Under the pieces are notes generated by a model. It was given only the letters and a program-made list of their open reading frames with translations. It ran no database searches and was not told the origin of the DNA. Position numbers and translations under genes: made by a program. Positions 11,285 through 22,450 of a DNA stretch of 64,000 nt are shown piece after piece (the first letter of the stretch is position 1; the number at the start of each line of letters is the position of its first letter). The DNA lies in the NCBI GenBank assembly GCA_029204225.1, contig CM055110.1, positions 19,574,410-19,638,409 of the forward strand. The letters are read 5' to 3'. The stretch is from Diphasiastrum complanatum. Lineage: Eukaryota; Streptophyta; Lycopodiopsida; Lycopodiales; Lycopodiaceae.

Positions 11285-11486
11285 ATTGTCAACTCTCACG
11301 ATTTCTTCTTGATAAAGTACACCACAGTTCTAGAAAATTCATCAATAAGAGTAATGAAATACTTTGCATCTTTCAGTGAAGGATTCTACATTGGGCCACA
11401 AATGGAAGAGAAAGAAACTAGCAAAACAATCAAAGCCCTGAGGTCAGACAATGGTGGAAAGTATATCTCTACCGAATTCTTTTGGT
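11285..11486. pseudogene. Copia integrase fragment with internal inversion
   Basis: On the minus strand 11378-11300 reads DAKYFITLIDEFSRTVVYFI, the first part of a copia integrase core. On the plus strand 11400-11486 reads SKTIKALRSDNGGKYISTEF, the part that should follow it some 20-25 residues later. The two neighbouring blocks now face opposite ways, so a local inversion broke the gene. Confidence 0.75.
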
Positions 11487-11599
11487 GGTACAAAAAAACA
11501 ACCCATTTTTCATTGTACCTTTTGGTAGTCAATTTCACTTTTTGGAGATTTGGGAGGGAGCTTGATGGATACTACCCACGAGTTAATGCAATGAAGGGC

Positions 11600-12354
11600 C
11601 TACCCTCTTGAAGTATTGGTGGGTAAGTGATGAGCCTACTCTCTCTCCTCCAATAGAAAACATAAATGCATTTCTACCCAAAAAAGGTAGTGTCCTTGAC
11701 AGTCCATGTTATACCCCCAAACCATGATTTTAGCCTTGAGTACAGATTTCTTTTGATTGGATCTCTAGATATCATAAGAGACAAACAAATCTATTAAGAT
11801 GAATTATCGCTATTTTATTGCATTTGATGCTAGAAATAGGAGCATTTAACTCAAGAGAGTATTTAGGATACTCAAAAATGAGTTTTAATCATTTTATATC
11901 TGAATGATTCTCGTAGAGATTCTAGTTGAATGAATTATCATATCTTAGAATTGGATTCTAAGGATATTTGTACTTGGAGGCTCTTATGAATTGTCTGTCA
12001 GAGTTTGTGGATGATTTCAGACTGTAATTGTTAATTTTCTTTGACTTTAATCTTTTAAGTTAGGTAATACTTCACTCAGTGTTTCATGTAAGTGTCTTAC
12101 ATGAAGGTGATGCTACTAACTAAGAAAGAGTAAAACCTAGATGAGAAAATTTATTGCTTAGTGAACGTTTCAAACCTGAGTTTGTACTCTCGAGCAGAGG
12201 TCAACCATTGAATAATAGGTTTATCTCTGAGTACTTGTTTGATATGAAAGTTTAACTAAGAATAATGATTTTCTAGGTTAATATGGAAGTTAAAGGAACT
12301 GTTCCTATAATTCTTTCATGTTTTGAGGACAAAACCGGATTAAGGGGGGAAGAA
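11600..12354 (+). mobile_element. 3' end of a Ty3/gypsy internal region with polypurine tract
   Basis: Non-coding sequence ending in TTTTGAGGACAAAACC and the purine run AAGGGGGGAAGAA (12342-12354), immediately followed by TGTCATGTCCATGACTGG, the start of an LTR. This FEDK-type ending followed by GGGGG is a familiar gypsy 3' end. I see no intact pol upstream. Confidence 0.65.
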
Positions 12355-12875
12355 TGTCATGTCCATGACTGGTTCAGTATACTTCTAGTCTTGGATACAT
12401 AGTACTTCAGTGAATCAACTGTTAGTTATGTCATGTCATATTGGACGTGACCCAAAAATGACTAATATTCTTGTGAGATCCAAAACACACTAAATGGAGT
12501 TAGTACAAGGTTTGGGACAGTGTATGCATGTGTAGAGTTATCAATAACAATTCTTTGAATAGAGGATCCATGCATAGAAACTCTATTCTAAATGAATCTA
12601 TTCTAAAAACTCTATTCTAGATGAATCTATGTATAGGGGAGTTAGGACCTTGCATGACTAAGTGCACATGTGGTTCTAAGCTCTAGATAAGGAGGCCAAA
12701 CTCGCCCTACTACATCATCCTGTGGTTTTGATTCATTGCCAGGCTCTCACTCTACTTTCATGCTTCCTATTCCTTGGCTTGGGGGTGAAGCTTCTAGAGT
12801 TGATTGGTTGGGTGGTTTCTCCATAGTGTGTTTTCCATTGTGTTTGTCTTGTAAGCAGGATCTTGTGGAGCTTTC
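12355..12875 (+). repeat. LTR of family D
   Basis: Starts TGTCATGTCCATGACTGG. It resembles the insert at 41782-42271 at both ends: TGTCATG.CCA.GACTGG at the start and GCTTGGGGG...TTGGTTGGGT, then a late GGATC.TTGG.G. The right end is blurred by the adjoining GA array. Confidence 0.7.
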
Positions 12876-12877
12876 CC

Positions 12878-12880
<3 letters not shown>

Positions 12881-12970
<90 letters not shown>
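12881..12970. repeat. (GA)45 microsatellite
   Basis: An uninterrupted GA array at the right end of the family D LTR. Confidence 0.97.
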
Positions 12971-12973
<3 letters not shown>

Positions 12974-14231
12974 GAATACATAGTGTATGATGAGTTACAT
13001 TGTTAAAAATTTAAATTTATAATATGTGAACAAAACTAAAATAGAATGAAAGATTTAATATAATGAGAGAGCACAATCAAGCTCTCGTGTTGTCATTGGC
13101 ACATGAACCACCAAAGGCACCAATCCACATGAATGGCCTCTTTGAGATTTAACCAATGCTTTATGATAGCCAATTCAACTCCGATGTCATTCACAGATAT
13201 TATTGTCTATTTTTCTTCAACTAACAACATGAATGCCTTGTACTTTTTTTTAATAGCAATTGTAATTTCATTGTTACTACTTTTTCTTGGAATTGGCACA
13301 TGTCTCATTGGCTCACATTCACAAAAGGAAGAGGAAGAACTCCAAATTCACTCAATTTGCAAATGAGCCAAAAGAGGTTGTCCAATGTCTATCTATAGAC
13401 AAAGCCCATTCTCTAACTTAATATGATTGTCACCTACTCTAGTTAGCCTATGTTGGATCTTGGTAAGTCTACTCTAAACCCTCTTTGGCTTGTTATCCTT
13501 ATCTAGGACACTTTGAGAGATTTACTGAAAAACCACCTTCAATCTTTTAGGCTAATAATCTTGTTTGGGCCCAACAAAGCTTACAATGGCTATTAATTTG
13601 TAATTCTAAGAGGTGACAAACCCAAGGTTCATGTATGACATCACTCAAATAAGAAGGATTCAAAAGACAACGTCAACATTGTTTACCATGTAATATTTTG
13701 CATTGGATCCTTTTTAGTGTCTGAAATTATATTTATACTATACTATATTGGTACTTTACTTAATCAGAAGACACATGAATATAATTGTTAGAAGAATGAG
13801 GCAACTAAGAGGATATATGTCTTGCATTTCACGGGATGGCTTGAATCTTGGTCAAATCTAACATGACTCAAGAGACCCAACCCAGCCAACTCCATAACGA
13901 GAGATGTGTGATATGGCAACTTATATTCTTGCTTATGAATAGCAATAGCTACTCAAACCAAAAGCCAAGTGATAATACTTATTATATTCTAACCTTCTTT
14001 CTAAGGAACGATCTTTACAAACTACACATTTCGCAAGAAATGGCCGATAGCATGTGAATGCTAACTTTAACCAATATTTGTGATGTAGACCTATATAGAG
14101 GACAACATTTTTTTTCATATTTCTACAAACAAAAAGACTATCTACTTTTCTTATAAGACCTGTTCAATGATTGACTTATTTTGAAAAGCTTCTTGTTGTA
14201 GAGATCAACTATAACTAGAAGATCTCAATTG
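12971..14231. other. 3' flank of the remorin gene
   Basis: AT-rich sequence holding the presumed 3' UTR of the minus-strand remorin gene nearest 14231. A 77-codon frame at 13133-13366 has one hydrophobic segment but no other support. Confidence 0.4.
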
Positions 14232-14435
14232 CTACCAACAAAAGGAACAACAAGTAAATGAAGATGGCATTTTTCCTGTGCGACGGATTAGGTCAGCATA
14301 TTGTGCAGTCTTGGTAGCTTGCTCCCCTCGTCGTGCTTCAGCAGCAGCACGCATTTCCTCTGAGCGGCGCCTTGTAGTTGCCAACTTGTTCATCAATCTC
14401 TCATGTGAATGTGAGCGCATTCTCTCCACTTTCAC
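14232..14435 (-). CDS. Remorin exon 4 (C-terminal anchor exon)
   Basis: Listed separately because 4.8 kb of transposon-rich intron separates it from exon 3. The acceptor is AATGTAG before GTGAAAGTGGAG. It encodes VKVERMRSHSHERL through the cysteine-containing tail and a TAG stop (14234-14232). Exon 3 ends at a codon boundary with MRRIE, so it joins in frame. Without this exon the protein would lose its membrane anchor. Confidence 0.92.
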   Translation of the reverse strand: MKVERMRSHSHERLMNKLATTRRRSEEMRAAAEARRGEQATKTAQYADLIRRTGKMPSSFTCCSFCW

Positions 14436-17400
14436 CTACATTATCCAACAATTGAGAATTAAAAGAATTTGAAAAGATATTACAAGTCATTGTGAAAAAT
14501 TCAAGCATCCAAGTAGCTATAACACACTTGATATTGAATGAGCCCATTCCAAAGCAACAACCTATATGCATCAAGCAAAACTTAAAGCAAATTGTTTGTA
14601 TCACTTAAGCTCTACAAGATATACTATCACGATTTGCAAGATGAAATTACTAGATTAATAATAATATGCAAAAGCAAAAAACTAAATGAACCACATTTCC
14701 TTGGAATACCATTAATGCATAACATTATTGCATGTTGGCTTAGGTTATGTGTGTACTATATGAAAAGCATATATCACGGTTATGTCTAGGATGTTACTTG
14801 GCAAAATAGAGGAGATGCAAATCGACCCATAAAGTCTTGCCATCATGCGTAGAAATGTGATCCATCATCCTTACTCTCATGGGTAGGGTCAACAGCAAGT
14901 TGAACATAATAATAAACCTTGAGCTTTGCTTACCTAATTATCAAGGTTCCCAATAAACATAACACTACAAAATTGAGTTTTGCTTTGGACACATACTAAT
15001 TATATCCTTTAGGATTTCATTGATGAACTCAAATAAACTAAAAATTTGACATATATTTCCGAATGTTAAAGATTCAGAAGCAAACGAACAATCTATAGTG
15101 ACTTGCTCCAATTTAAGCTTATGAATAGAAAACAAAATAGAAAAAGACTTAAAATCTCCATTCTCGAGTCCATCATTTAGGGTGATGTTAAGCTATAGAA
15201 TTGGCTCTCGAAGTATCTATCATAATACAATCTATGGAATCTGAATCTAGAATATTGGTTTTTAGTATCTTGTTGATGGTCATAGTTAGTCGTGATTCGA
15301 ATGCTAAATATAGATATTTTTTCAAATGCTAAATATAGATATTTTTTCATAAAATGAAAGTTTCACGCTTGGACTTTGCAAGCTAGAATGCATGCAGAAG
15401 CCTTTTGAAAGGCAATAGAGTCACTATCTTCTCAATTGAAAAGTGTCCTACGTAAATATGAAAGTCAAGTTTCATCAGGATCAAAAGTTTAAATTTTCTT
15501 TCTATAAGATCATAACCTTTTGATGGTTGGAATATATTTCCATGTTTTCTAGCTAGCTCCATCCCGAATATCCACATGCACATTGTCATCCACCAATTCC
15601 TATCTTACTTTGTCATTTGAAAGCTCACTAGGATAGGAGAGTTCTTTGGTCAAATTGCAAGCATGAATAGGATCTTCTGGGCTTTGCAATAAAATAAAAT
15701 ATGTGTCCAATGTGTCTCTTTGGCTATCCCTAAAAACATTGCACATTCATAAGTGAATAGCCATTTCTTACACAATTATTAAAGTAAAAGCCCGTTTGCA
15801 GTTTCCCGTTGTAATACATATCATTCCTAGTGCATAAGCATGTTATCATTTTATTTTTATGGTGTACATGGGCCGTTGCGTATTGGCAATTGAGAAAATT
15901 GACCTCTCTGTTAAGCTTGCAAGTTGATAATGAAGTTAAAAATGTGACGCTGGCGTTTGCATCGGTAAAGGACTCAGGATAGCATGTGAGTTCGTGAGCA
16001 ACACATGTGAACGTATGGGCCTCCCATGTGACAAAGCCCTGACATTCGTCTGCAGCGACCGAGATATAACCAGTGTCCGGCCTGGAGCGCTACCGCCTAC
16101 GCCGGGCGCCCTACGGGATCCCGGGAGGGGCCGGTGGCCAGAGCAGACAGATCGACAGCTGGTCAGTGGACACCGGAGGGCAGGCCGCAGCAGACACAGA
16201 AATCGCTGGTCGTCAGTAATCTCTATTGGATTAAGGCTTATATGGATAATATATTGAAATTATACATATGAACATATTTTAGAAATTAGCATTACGAATT
16301 TACCATGTACTATTACCAGGCAGGTTGCGACAAGAGTGGCTAGCCTATTGCTATTTGCCACTCTCCCTGGTCTCTGGTTGGCTACAGTCTGAACGACAGA
16401 CAGTCTACTGGATTCTGGCCTGAGAAGGCCTGTGATGTGAAACGTCTATACGAATAAAAACGGAAAGGACATACTGTCATCACTATTCAGGAAGCGGGAC
16501 TGTGACATCTTTCGGCACTTTGAAGTTTAATGTGATGGTTTCGAGTTTAATAAGAGGTTCCTCTAACAAAATTCAGTTTTCTTCTTCTTCTTTTTTAAGC
16601 TGAACCAAATGCGTAATGGCAATTTGGCCATGGAAAGTCGGGAATTATCAAACGGAATTGGCTCAGGTTGGTTACTTGGCATCTAAACTTTCTTTGGTCC
16701 CCCTTGAAATTTGGAAACCAAGCTGCATGAAAGGTGGGGGTATTTGGAGACCCTAGCCGTGGGCACTGATGATTGGGGTACCCTAGCTGCATCAACCTCC
16801 ATGGTCCTTGGGCAATGACGGATAGCGCCCGGCATACCATACTAGCCTGGGCGACTTGAGAATCGAGATCTGCATGTGCATAACATAATAATAATGCTAG
16901 CGGTGTAAAACCCAAGTTCCAAACCCAAATATTTTGCCTGCTCAGTGCTGAAAAATGTATGCCCATTTACATTACTAAAACCTTAACAAAATACTCGAAG
17001 TTGAAACTTGCTGGAGCTTTAGACTTGAAAACCAAATTAGACTTTTGCAATTTTTTATACATTCTAATGAAACTTTGCAATTTGCATCATGACTTGGAAT
17101 TCCAGCTTCTCTATCATGATACTTATGCTGTAACATGTGGGATGAGATCGCCGAGGATAGCCGTCTTCAAAGGCGGTGATCGCGGAGGATAGCTATCTTC
17201 AATTGGCGGTGATTGCGGAGGATGGCTATATCTTCAGTTTGCGGTGATCAGCGAGCCTTTGTCCTCCACATTGAAGAGTCAACAGCTCTAGAGGCTAGCG
17301 GGCTGCGGCCTGCGGCCTGAATGCTGATTCCAAAAATTTGGGTGGATGGTAAAGAGGCAGCCGTGATAGATGGAGGTTCAGGAGTTAACCTTATTTCAAC

Positions 17401-20400
17401 AAAGCATTAGAGGAGTTCTAAATCCAAAAAAGACCCTTTGTAAAGATTTTTTTTTTATTTTTAAAATTTTTTTCTTACACATGGACCAATCAAACCACTC
17501 AAATTTGAAATCTATGTAACGTAACTTTTTGAGTCCACATTTTGATTCCACACTAAAAATGGCATAACTTTTTAGTGGTAAGTCCAGATTTAGCGGAGTT
17601 TGGTACATTGGAAAGCGCTCAAGAAGGGCTTTCCAATGATATGTTACATGACATACTTTTGAGATATGATTAAAAAGTTATGGCAAGTCAAAAGTATTAG
17701 TGTTATAATATTTTAATAAGATAAAAGACATCTTGCACGAATTCTTAAATGGTCTTTTTGGAGCTCAAAACTCCCCTAATGCTATGTGCAAAATGGGGCC
17801 TTACAAAAATGAAGCCTGCAACTTTTGCCATTAAGGTAGCTGATCAAACGACAGTCCGTCCTAAGGGAATAGTGGAAGATATACATGTCAAGATTGCTGG
17901 AGTTCAGTTTGTCATTACTTTTGTAGTAATGGACTTACTTGACACACCAAATGTTTATCGTGTCTTATTGGGCCTTCCATGGTTACGAGTTGTGCAAGTG
18001 ATTCATAACTGGGGCACCAGAAAAATTACTTTTGAGTTGCATAGAAGGCGGATGACGGAATGTCCAGTCGTACAGGAGACTGTAGTATGTAATACCTTGG
18101 GGCTCAGGACCTCAGGTCCTCAACAAAGGAGCAGAGACTATGAGATCGAGGTAATGAGGGAGTGGAGAAGGTTGAAAGGTATACTGCCTAATAGGTTTTG
18201 ATTTAGCATCCTAAGTAGTAAGTTCGTCTCCAGACTGACGCTGAGACTTAAGTGCGCATAGCCTATAGAATTCTTGGTTGGAAGTTGGTCCCAGCAATTG
18301 CACAATGCAAGCCATTGCAAGCTCAACCTGCGAAGCCTGAAGTCTGAGATTCCCAGGACATAAGACGTACAGACGTAAAGCCTACACACCCCGGTCCCGA
18401 GTCCCTAGTCCCAATTCCCCAGCAATTGCAAGCTGCGAACAGTGCGCAGTGCGCACTGCGAAGCCTAAGATCTGAGATGCCGAGGCTCCAGCTAACTCCT
18501 GGGCCTTGGAATATGATATTTGATATATAGGACTTTCACTTTCCACCTGATTCACCTCCTGCTTTCAATGGAGTATTCGTGTATTGGTAGACTAGGCAGG
18601 GGCTATTACATGGTCATTGGACTCATTGGTCTTTGGTCATGAGTCATGACTCGTTTGAACTTTCGTGTCATGATCCCCCAGGCCAGAAATTAGAATCCAT
18701 ATAAGACGTCCTAATTCTAATTTCTAAGCCCTTACACGTTTAAGTTCAACTTTCATGAGTCAGGACAGTCGATGACTCGATGGGATGCAACTAGTGTACA
18801 TGTTACAATTATGATGTTACAGTACAAAGTCCAATAGTCCTGGTTAGGTGATAAGCTGCCATTGTAATCAAATCTGGCCAACAGTTCCAGAATAAAGAGA
18901 TTACAAAGCTGCTTGCTGAATTCGTAACATTGTGTCTGTGTCACTAGAAGTTCCATCTATTGTTGGATCTTAAACTTTTGCCAGTCACTTACGTACAGTT
19001 TCCCAGAACTTCGAGGTTGGAAGGCTTATAAGGCACAAAAATTTACCACTTTCCAAAGCCACTACTAGCGTGTGCCCAGAAATGCACAAATTTTAGCTCA
19101 TTGCAAAACCACTATACTAGCTTGTGCTTACAATCATATCATGGCTTCCTACAGATAAAAACTACACAATGCAAAGATTGCAAACATGTTTAATCAATCT
19201 GTCCTTCTAACTACTAAGACGCAACATTTAACTTCTAAATGAATGAAATTCGAATGGTTCTAAAGCATACCTCTATGCGTCTCATCTCTGCCTCTGCCTT
19301 GGCTTTCTCATGATTTTCCCACGCTTGAATTTTGGCCTCTTCACGCTTATATCTGAGCACAAATTGCAGTGAGTACTTGTAAAAACCTACAGTATTCAAT
19401 AAAGCAGACTAGCGTCAATAAAGCGACTGAGATGCTATTTGAACTATTAAGAAGAATGATACTGCCACAAACTTTCGTAGTTTGCAAGCTTGTGTCTTGT
19501 AACATTGAAATGACGACAACCTGGCCATGTATTTGGCTTTCTCTGCCTCTTCAAAGGCTGCTGCTCTGGTCTCAAGCACATTCTTCTTTACCTCCTCTAG
19601 GTCAATGTTTTTCAGACACTTGGAAGCATCTGCATCTTCTTCTTCTCGAGTGGCCCAAGCTGCAATGTTGGCCTTTCCTAGCTGGGTTCCAAGTGCTAAA
19701 ATTTCCTGCCTTGTCTTTGCCTGCAACTCTTTCTCTGTAAGCTCTGGCTGCTTTGATTCTGATTCTTTACATAGTCCGTTGACATCTAAACCCTGCTGCG
19801 GAGATGGCGTAGGCGAGGCTCTCCCTGGTGTTGATGGGCGCGAGGAAACAGGGCTCCTTAGCGTTGGAGTAGTTGCCCTATTTGGAGTGCCTGTCCTTGA
19901 AGGTTCCTGGCTCGCAATGGGAGTCATCTCAGTGCCCATGTCTCTCATGGATACAGACCTCAGGTTCGGAGGTGGAAGATATGAAGCCTCATGCGGAGAG
20001 CTTGACGGCTCACATTTGTTCAGATCAAGCATTAACGAATCGCCTATCACAAGTAACAGTACACAGAGTCTCAAAATAACTTGATTGCCCAACATGCAAC
20101 CTTCATAAGCCACCAAACCGTATTGAAAATTTGAAATTCAAAATTGTGCATACCGATTTCAGCTATTTACGATTTCACAATTGGATTCCATGATCAATTC
20201 AAACGAATAAGACTTTCAATTATTATTGGAATAACTTGACAATAGAATCAGAAAAACACACCAAATGTGCATAAAAACGTATAAAGTTTAAACGCAGATC
20301 ATTTTCATAACTCGATTGTATATTCAATCACAAGAGGAGGACCAATGTAGAATTATGCAGCCGGCAGTTGAAGCCAGCGAATTTACAAGGAAAATAACTT

Positions 20401-21354
20401 ACTCGATGGAAAATCAGTGGTTGGTTTCTGTGTTCTAAGAGTAGGCTTCAACATGTCATCATCCACTATCGTAGAAAATATGCGCACATCTCCGTGGCCG
20501 CATTCAAATGCATCATTAAGAGGATAACGATCGATTGGATTGGGCAATGACCGTGTTTTTGCAAGCTGGTTCTCACTGGCCATAAAAGAAAACTTTGAGG
20601 CCCCTTCTCCCAGATCGCTAATATGCTTTGTGGTGTCCCCTTTTTTCAACCATTCAACAGAAGATTTTGAAGAGTTATTGGGGAGACTCTCTCGTCCTTC
20701 TGATTTGATTGTTTCAGAAGGTAACAATGTTTCAAGTGGTCCAGTTGAATAAGTTGCTATGCCATTTATTGCGGGCAGTGTTCTTGGAGCATGGCCACCT
20801 GCTGCGATTCCAATTTGGCGCACCTGCCCCAGCATTGATGGCTTCTTTGCAGGATTTTGAGCAGCTTGGCTGTTCAGCACTTGTGGTACTTGAAGAGAAG
20901 CACTCTTTGGTTTACTTTTAATTGGTGCAGATTCCATGGAAGACACACTAACCAACCATTTCTCAGCATCATCCCACTTTGAAGGCGCCGGCTTGGAGTG
21001 CGGACCCATTGCTGGTCGGTTGCCAGCACGATCTTTGTGGAAATCAAAACTCGATGCACTAGCATTATCTAGACTGCTATCATACTCAAATGCTTCCTCG
21101 CTCAGATTACTTGAGTTGAAAGTAAAGCCACTTCGATTAACATTTCCAGTAGCCACAGCTTGTACAGAAGACTTTGTGCTACCGACTACAATTCCATCAT
21201 GCTTTTTCTTGACGTCTTGAGGCGGCTTTTCCACAACCGAGAGCTGTGTTTTGGAATGTATTCCGTTAGCTTCTTTTGTTAGCAAGTCTTTCTGAACACC
21301 AGCTGCTGCCTTAGCCATGGTTGCTACGTCGCAATCCTCAGAAGTCGATAGCAT
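14232..21354 (-). CDS. Remorin family protein, long N-terminus (586 codons, 4 exons)
   Basis: Membrane-associated scaffold of plasma-membrane nanodomains, a land-plant family. Proposed exons on the minus strand: 21354-20403, 20043-19521, 19352-19271, 14435-14232. Donors GTAAGT, GTTGTC and GTATGC, AG acceptors, and phases 1, 2 and 0 fit exactly to 586 aa. The long N-terminal half is serine-rich and disordered, with KWDDAEKWL at residues 126-134 and SVSMRDMGTEMTP then SQEPSRTGTP at about 347-371, both hallmarks of the long-tailed remorins (Arabidopsis At1g30320/At2g02170 type). The Remorin_C coiled coil runs from about ELTEKELQAKTRQEI (418) to residue 565 (LGKANIAAW, EEAEKAKYMA, KREEAKIQAWENH, EEMRAAAEARR). 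It ends IRRTGKMPSSFTCCSFCW, the C-terminal anchor with three cysteines suited to S-acylation. The start at 21354 is the first ATG in the open frame; 21318 is an alternative. Introns are 359, 168 and 4835 bp. Confidence 0.93.
16015..16215. other. GC-rich island in the intron
   Basis: About 200 bases are far richer in GC than their surroundings (GCCGGGCGCCCTACGGGATC, then GGGAGGGGCCGGTGG). On the plus strand there is an open frame 15994-16257 with arginine/proline-rich composition and no recognisable domain. It may be an inserted fragment of something else. Confidence 0.4.
17145..17260. repeat. Three-unit tandem repeat of about 35 bp
   Basis: Variants of CGGAGGATAGC..TCTTCAA followed by GGCGGTGAT recur three times with single-base changes. 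Confidence 0.75.
17338..18200 (+). pseudogene. Ty3/gypsy retropepsin-like protease fragment, split by a MITE
   Basis: Before the MITE the frame reads EAAVIDGGSGVNLIST, a D-G/S-G retropepsin active-site stretch (IDGGSG, with G in place of the usual T/S next to the aspartate). After it the frame continues CAKWGLTKMKPATF, a second hydrophobic strand region FVITFVVMDLL and VYRVLLGLPWLR, up to a stop at 18199. The same arrangement is seen in the protease at 27.7-28.0 kb. It is antisense within the remorin intron. Confidence 0.85.
17406..17780. mobile_element. 375-bp MITE inside the gypsy protease
   Basis: Terminal inverted repeats of about 35 bp: ATTAGAGGAGTTCTAAATCC at the left against ATTAGGGGAGTTTTGAGCTC read from the right, then CCAAAAA(A)GACC on both. 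Precise removal with one copy of GC (17404-17405 and 17781-17782) rejoins the protease frame, with LIST before and CAKWG after. A 2-bp duplication GC, or none with ends CATTAG..CTAATG, are both possible, so the superfamily is uncertain (CACTA-like ends are one option). It has no coding capacity. Confidence 0.9.
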
Positions 21355-22450
21355 TTCCAAAGGGCGTTCGCTATACGTGAATGGAAGACATCTGTCTCTC
21401 TTCACAGCTCGATTTATCGTTGTTTTGGAGATTCCCAGAAAGTTCAATTCAAAAACTCTTCACTGGTGTTCCATACTCCAAGGTTATATTCCATCACCAA
21501 TATATAGGTTGATGATCCCGAAATCTTGGTTTGAAGTTCTAAAACTTCGTCAAAACCAGGAAAGTTTCCACAGACGATCATCACACAGTTTGCAAAGCCT
21601 CGCCGGCTTTAATGAATTTCTATTAGGTTATTACTGGTATCGTTTTGCAAATCGTAGATCATAGTAACTCGCATATATCACCAACTCCTACATCCAGATC
21701 ATCAAAACACAAAATCGCACTGCTTGCTTTCAACTCTCTCCAAAAGTTATTGATCTGCAACAAAACTGACGAATATATATTATAAACTGAGGATCGCTGC
21801 ACATGTGTTCCACTATGTTTTTCGCTTTCCTAAATTTTTCATTAAGCAGCATCGCACAGAGTTCGAGATGAGCAGAGATCGAAAGGAATTTGCAAATACA
21901 TTTTATTCTCTTACACGAATGATACTCCGCATCTGCACTTTTTGACAACAGCAACATTTACGTGCTTTTGAGGCCGAAAAATAGACAAAACCTCATAGGA
22001 CCTACCATTGCAACAGAGATCTTGGACTCTGGTCATCGAAGATAAGTAGTCAAAGTTGACGACATACACATTTATTATGTATGTATAACACAGATTAAAA
22101 TATATCTATAACATATGCATGACTCATCTCCACAAAAAGTTAGAAGATAGAAAGTACCTGAATTCATTGAGTTCCATCAGCATCAGTCCAGGAGGACAAG
22201 CAAATTTTTGTCTGATCATAACTGCAACTGCTGTCAAAGTCGTGGCAGAAGCAGAATCCTCTTTTGACATCTGTTTGGGAACAGACGTGGTAGAAAACTG
22301 CTCTTTCAAAATCACATAGACGGAGAGAACTCAGAGGAGAGACACCGCCACAAAGAGAGAGAGAGTTTTCGCTCCTTGATCAGATCATGAACATCGAAAT
22401 TATAATACCTTCGTACAGTTTTAACTGGTGTTTAACTTTTCCATCACGCG
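21355..22450 (-). promoter_or_regulatory. Presumed 5' leader and promoter of the remorin gene
   Basis: No coding exon is apparent upstream of 21354, and a stop (TGA, about 21460) precedes the frame. A purine-rich GAGAGA-type stretch lies at about 22325-22365 on the plus strand. The transcription start is not visible, and a 5' UTR intron is possible. Confidence 0.4.

Larger units (their letters stand above)
14436..19270 (-). other. Giant third intron of the remorin gene
   Basis: 4,835 bp between GTATGC (donor) and AATGTAG (acceptor). It carries a GC-rich island, a 35-bp tandem repeat, and a gypsy protease split by a MITE, listed separately. The rest is AT-rich with no recognisable content. 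The other two introns are 359 and 168 bp. Confidence 0.88.

Noticed and set aside
13133-13366. 77-codon frame with one hydrophobic segment
   Set aside because: No homology I can name, AT-rich composition, no promoter or splice context.
19527-20084. 185-codon plus-strand frame opposite the remorin exon 2
   Set aside because: Shadow of the minus-strand remorin exon; serine-rich because the true strand is rich in GAG/GAA and CCT.
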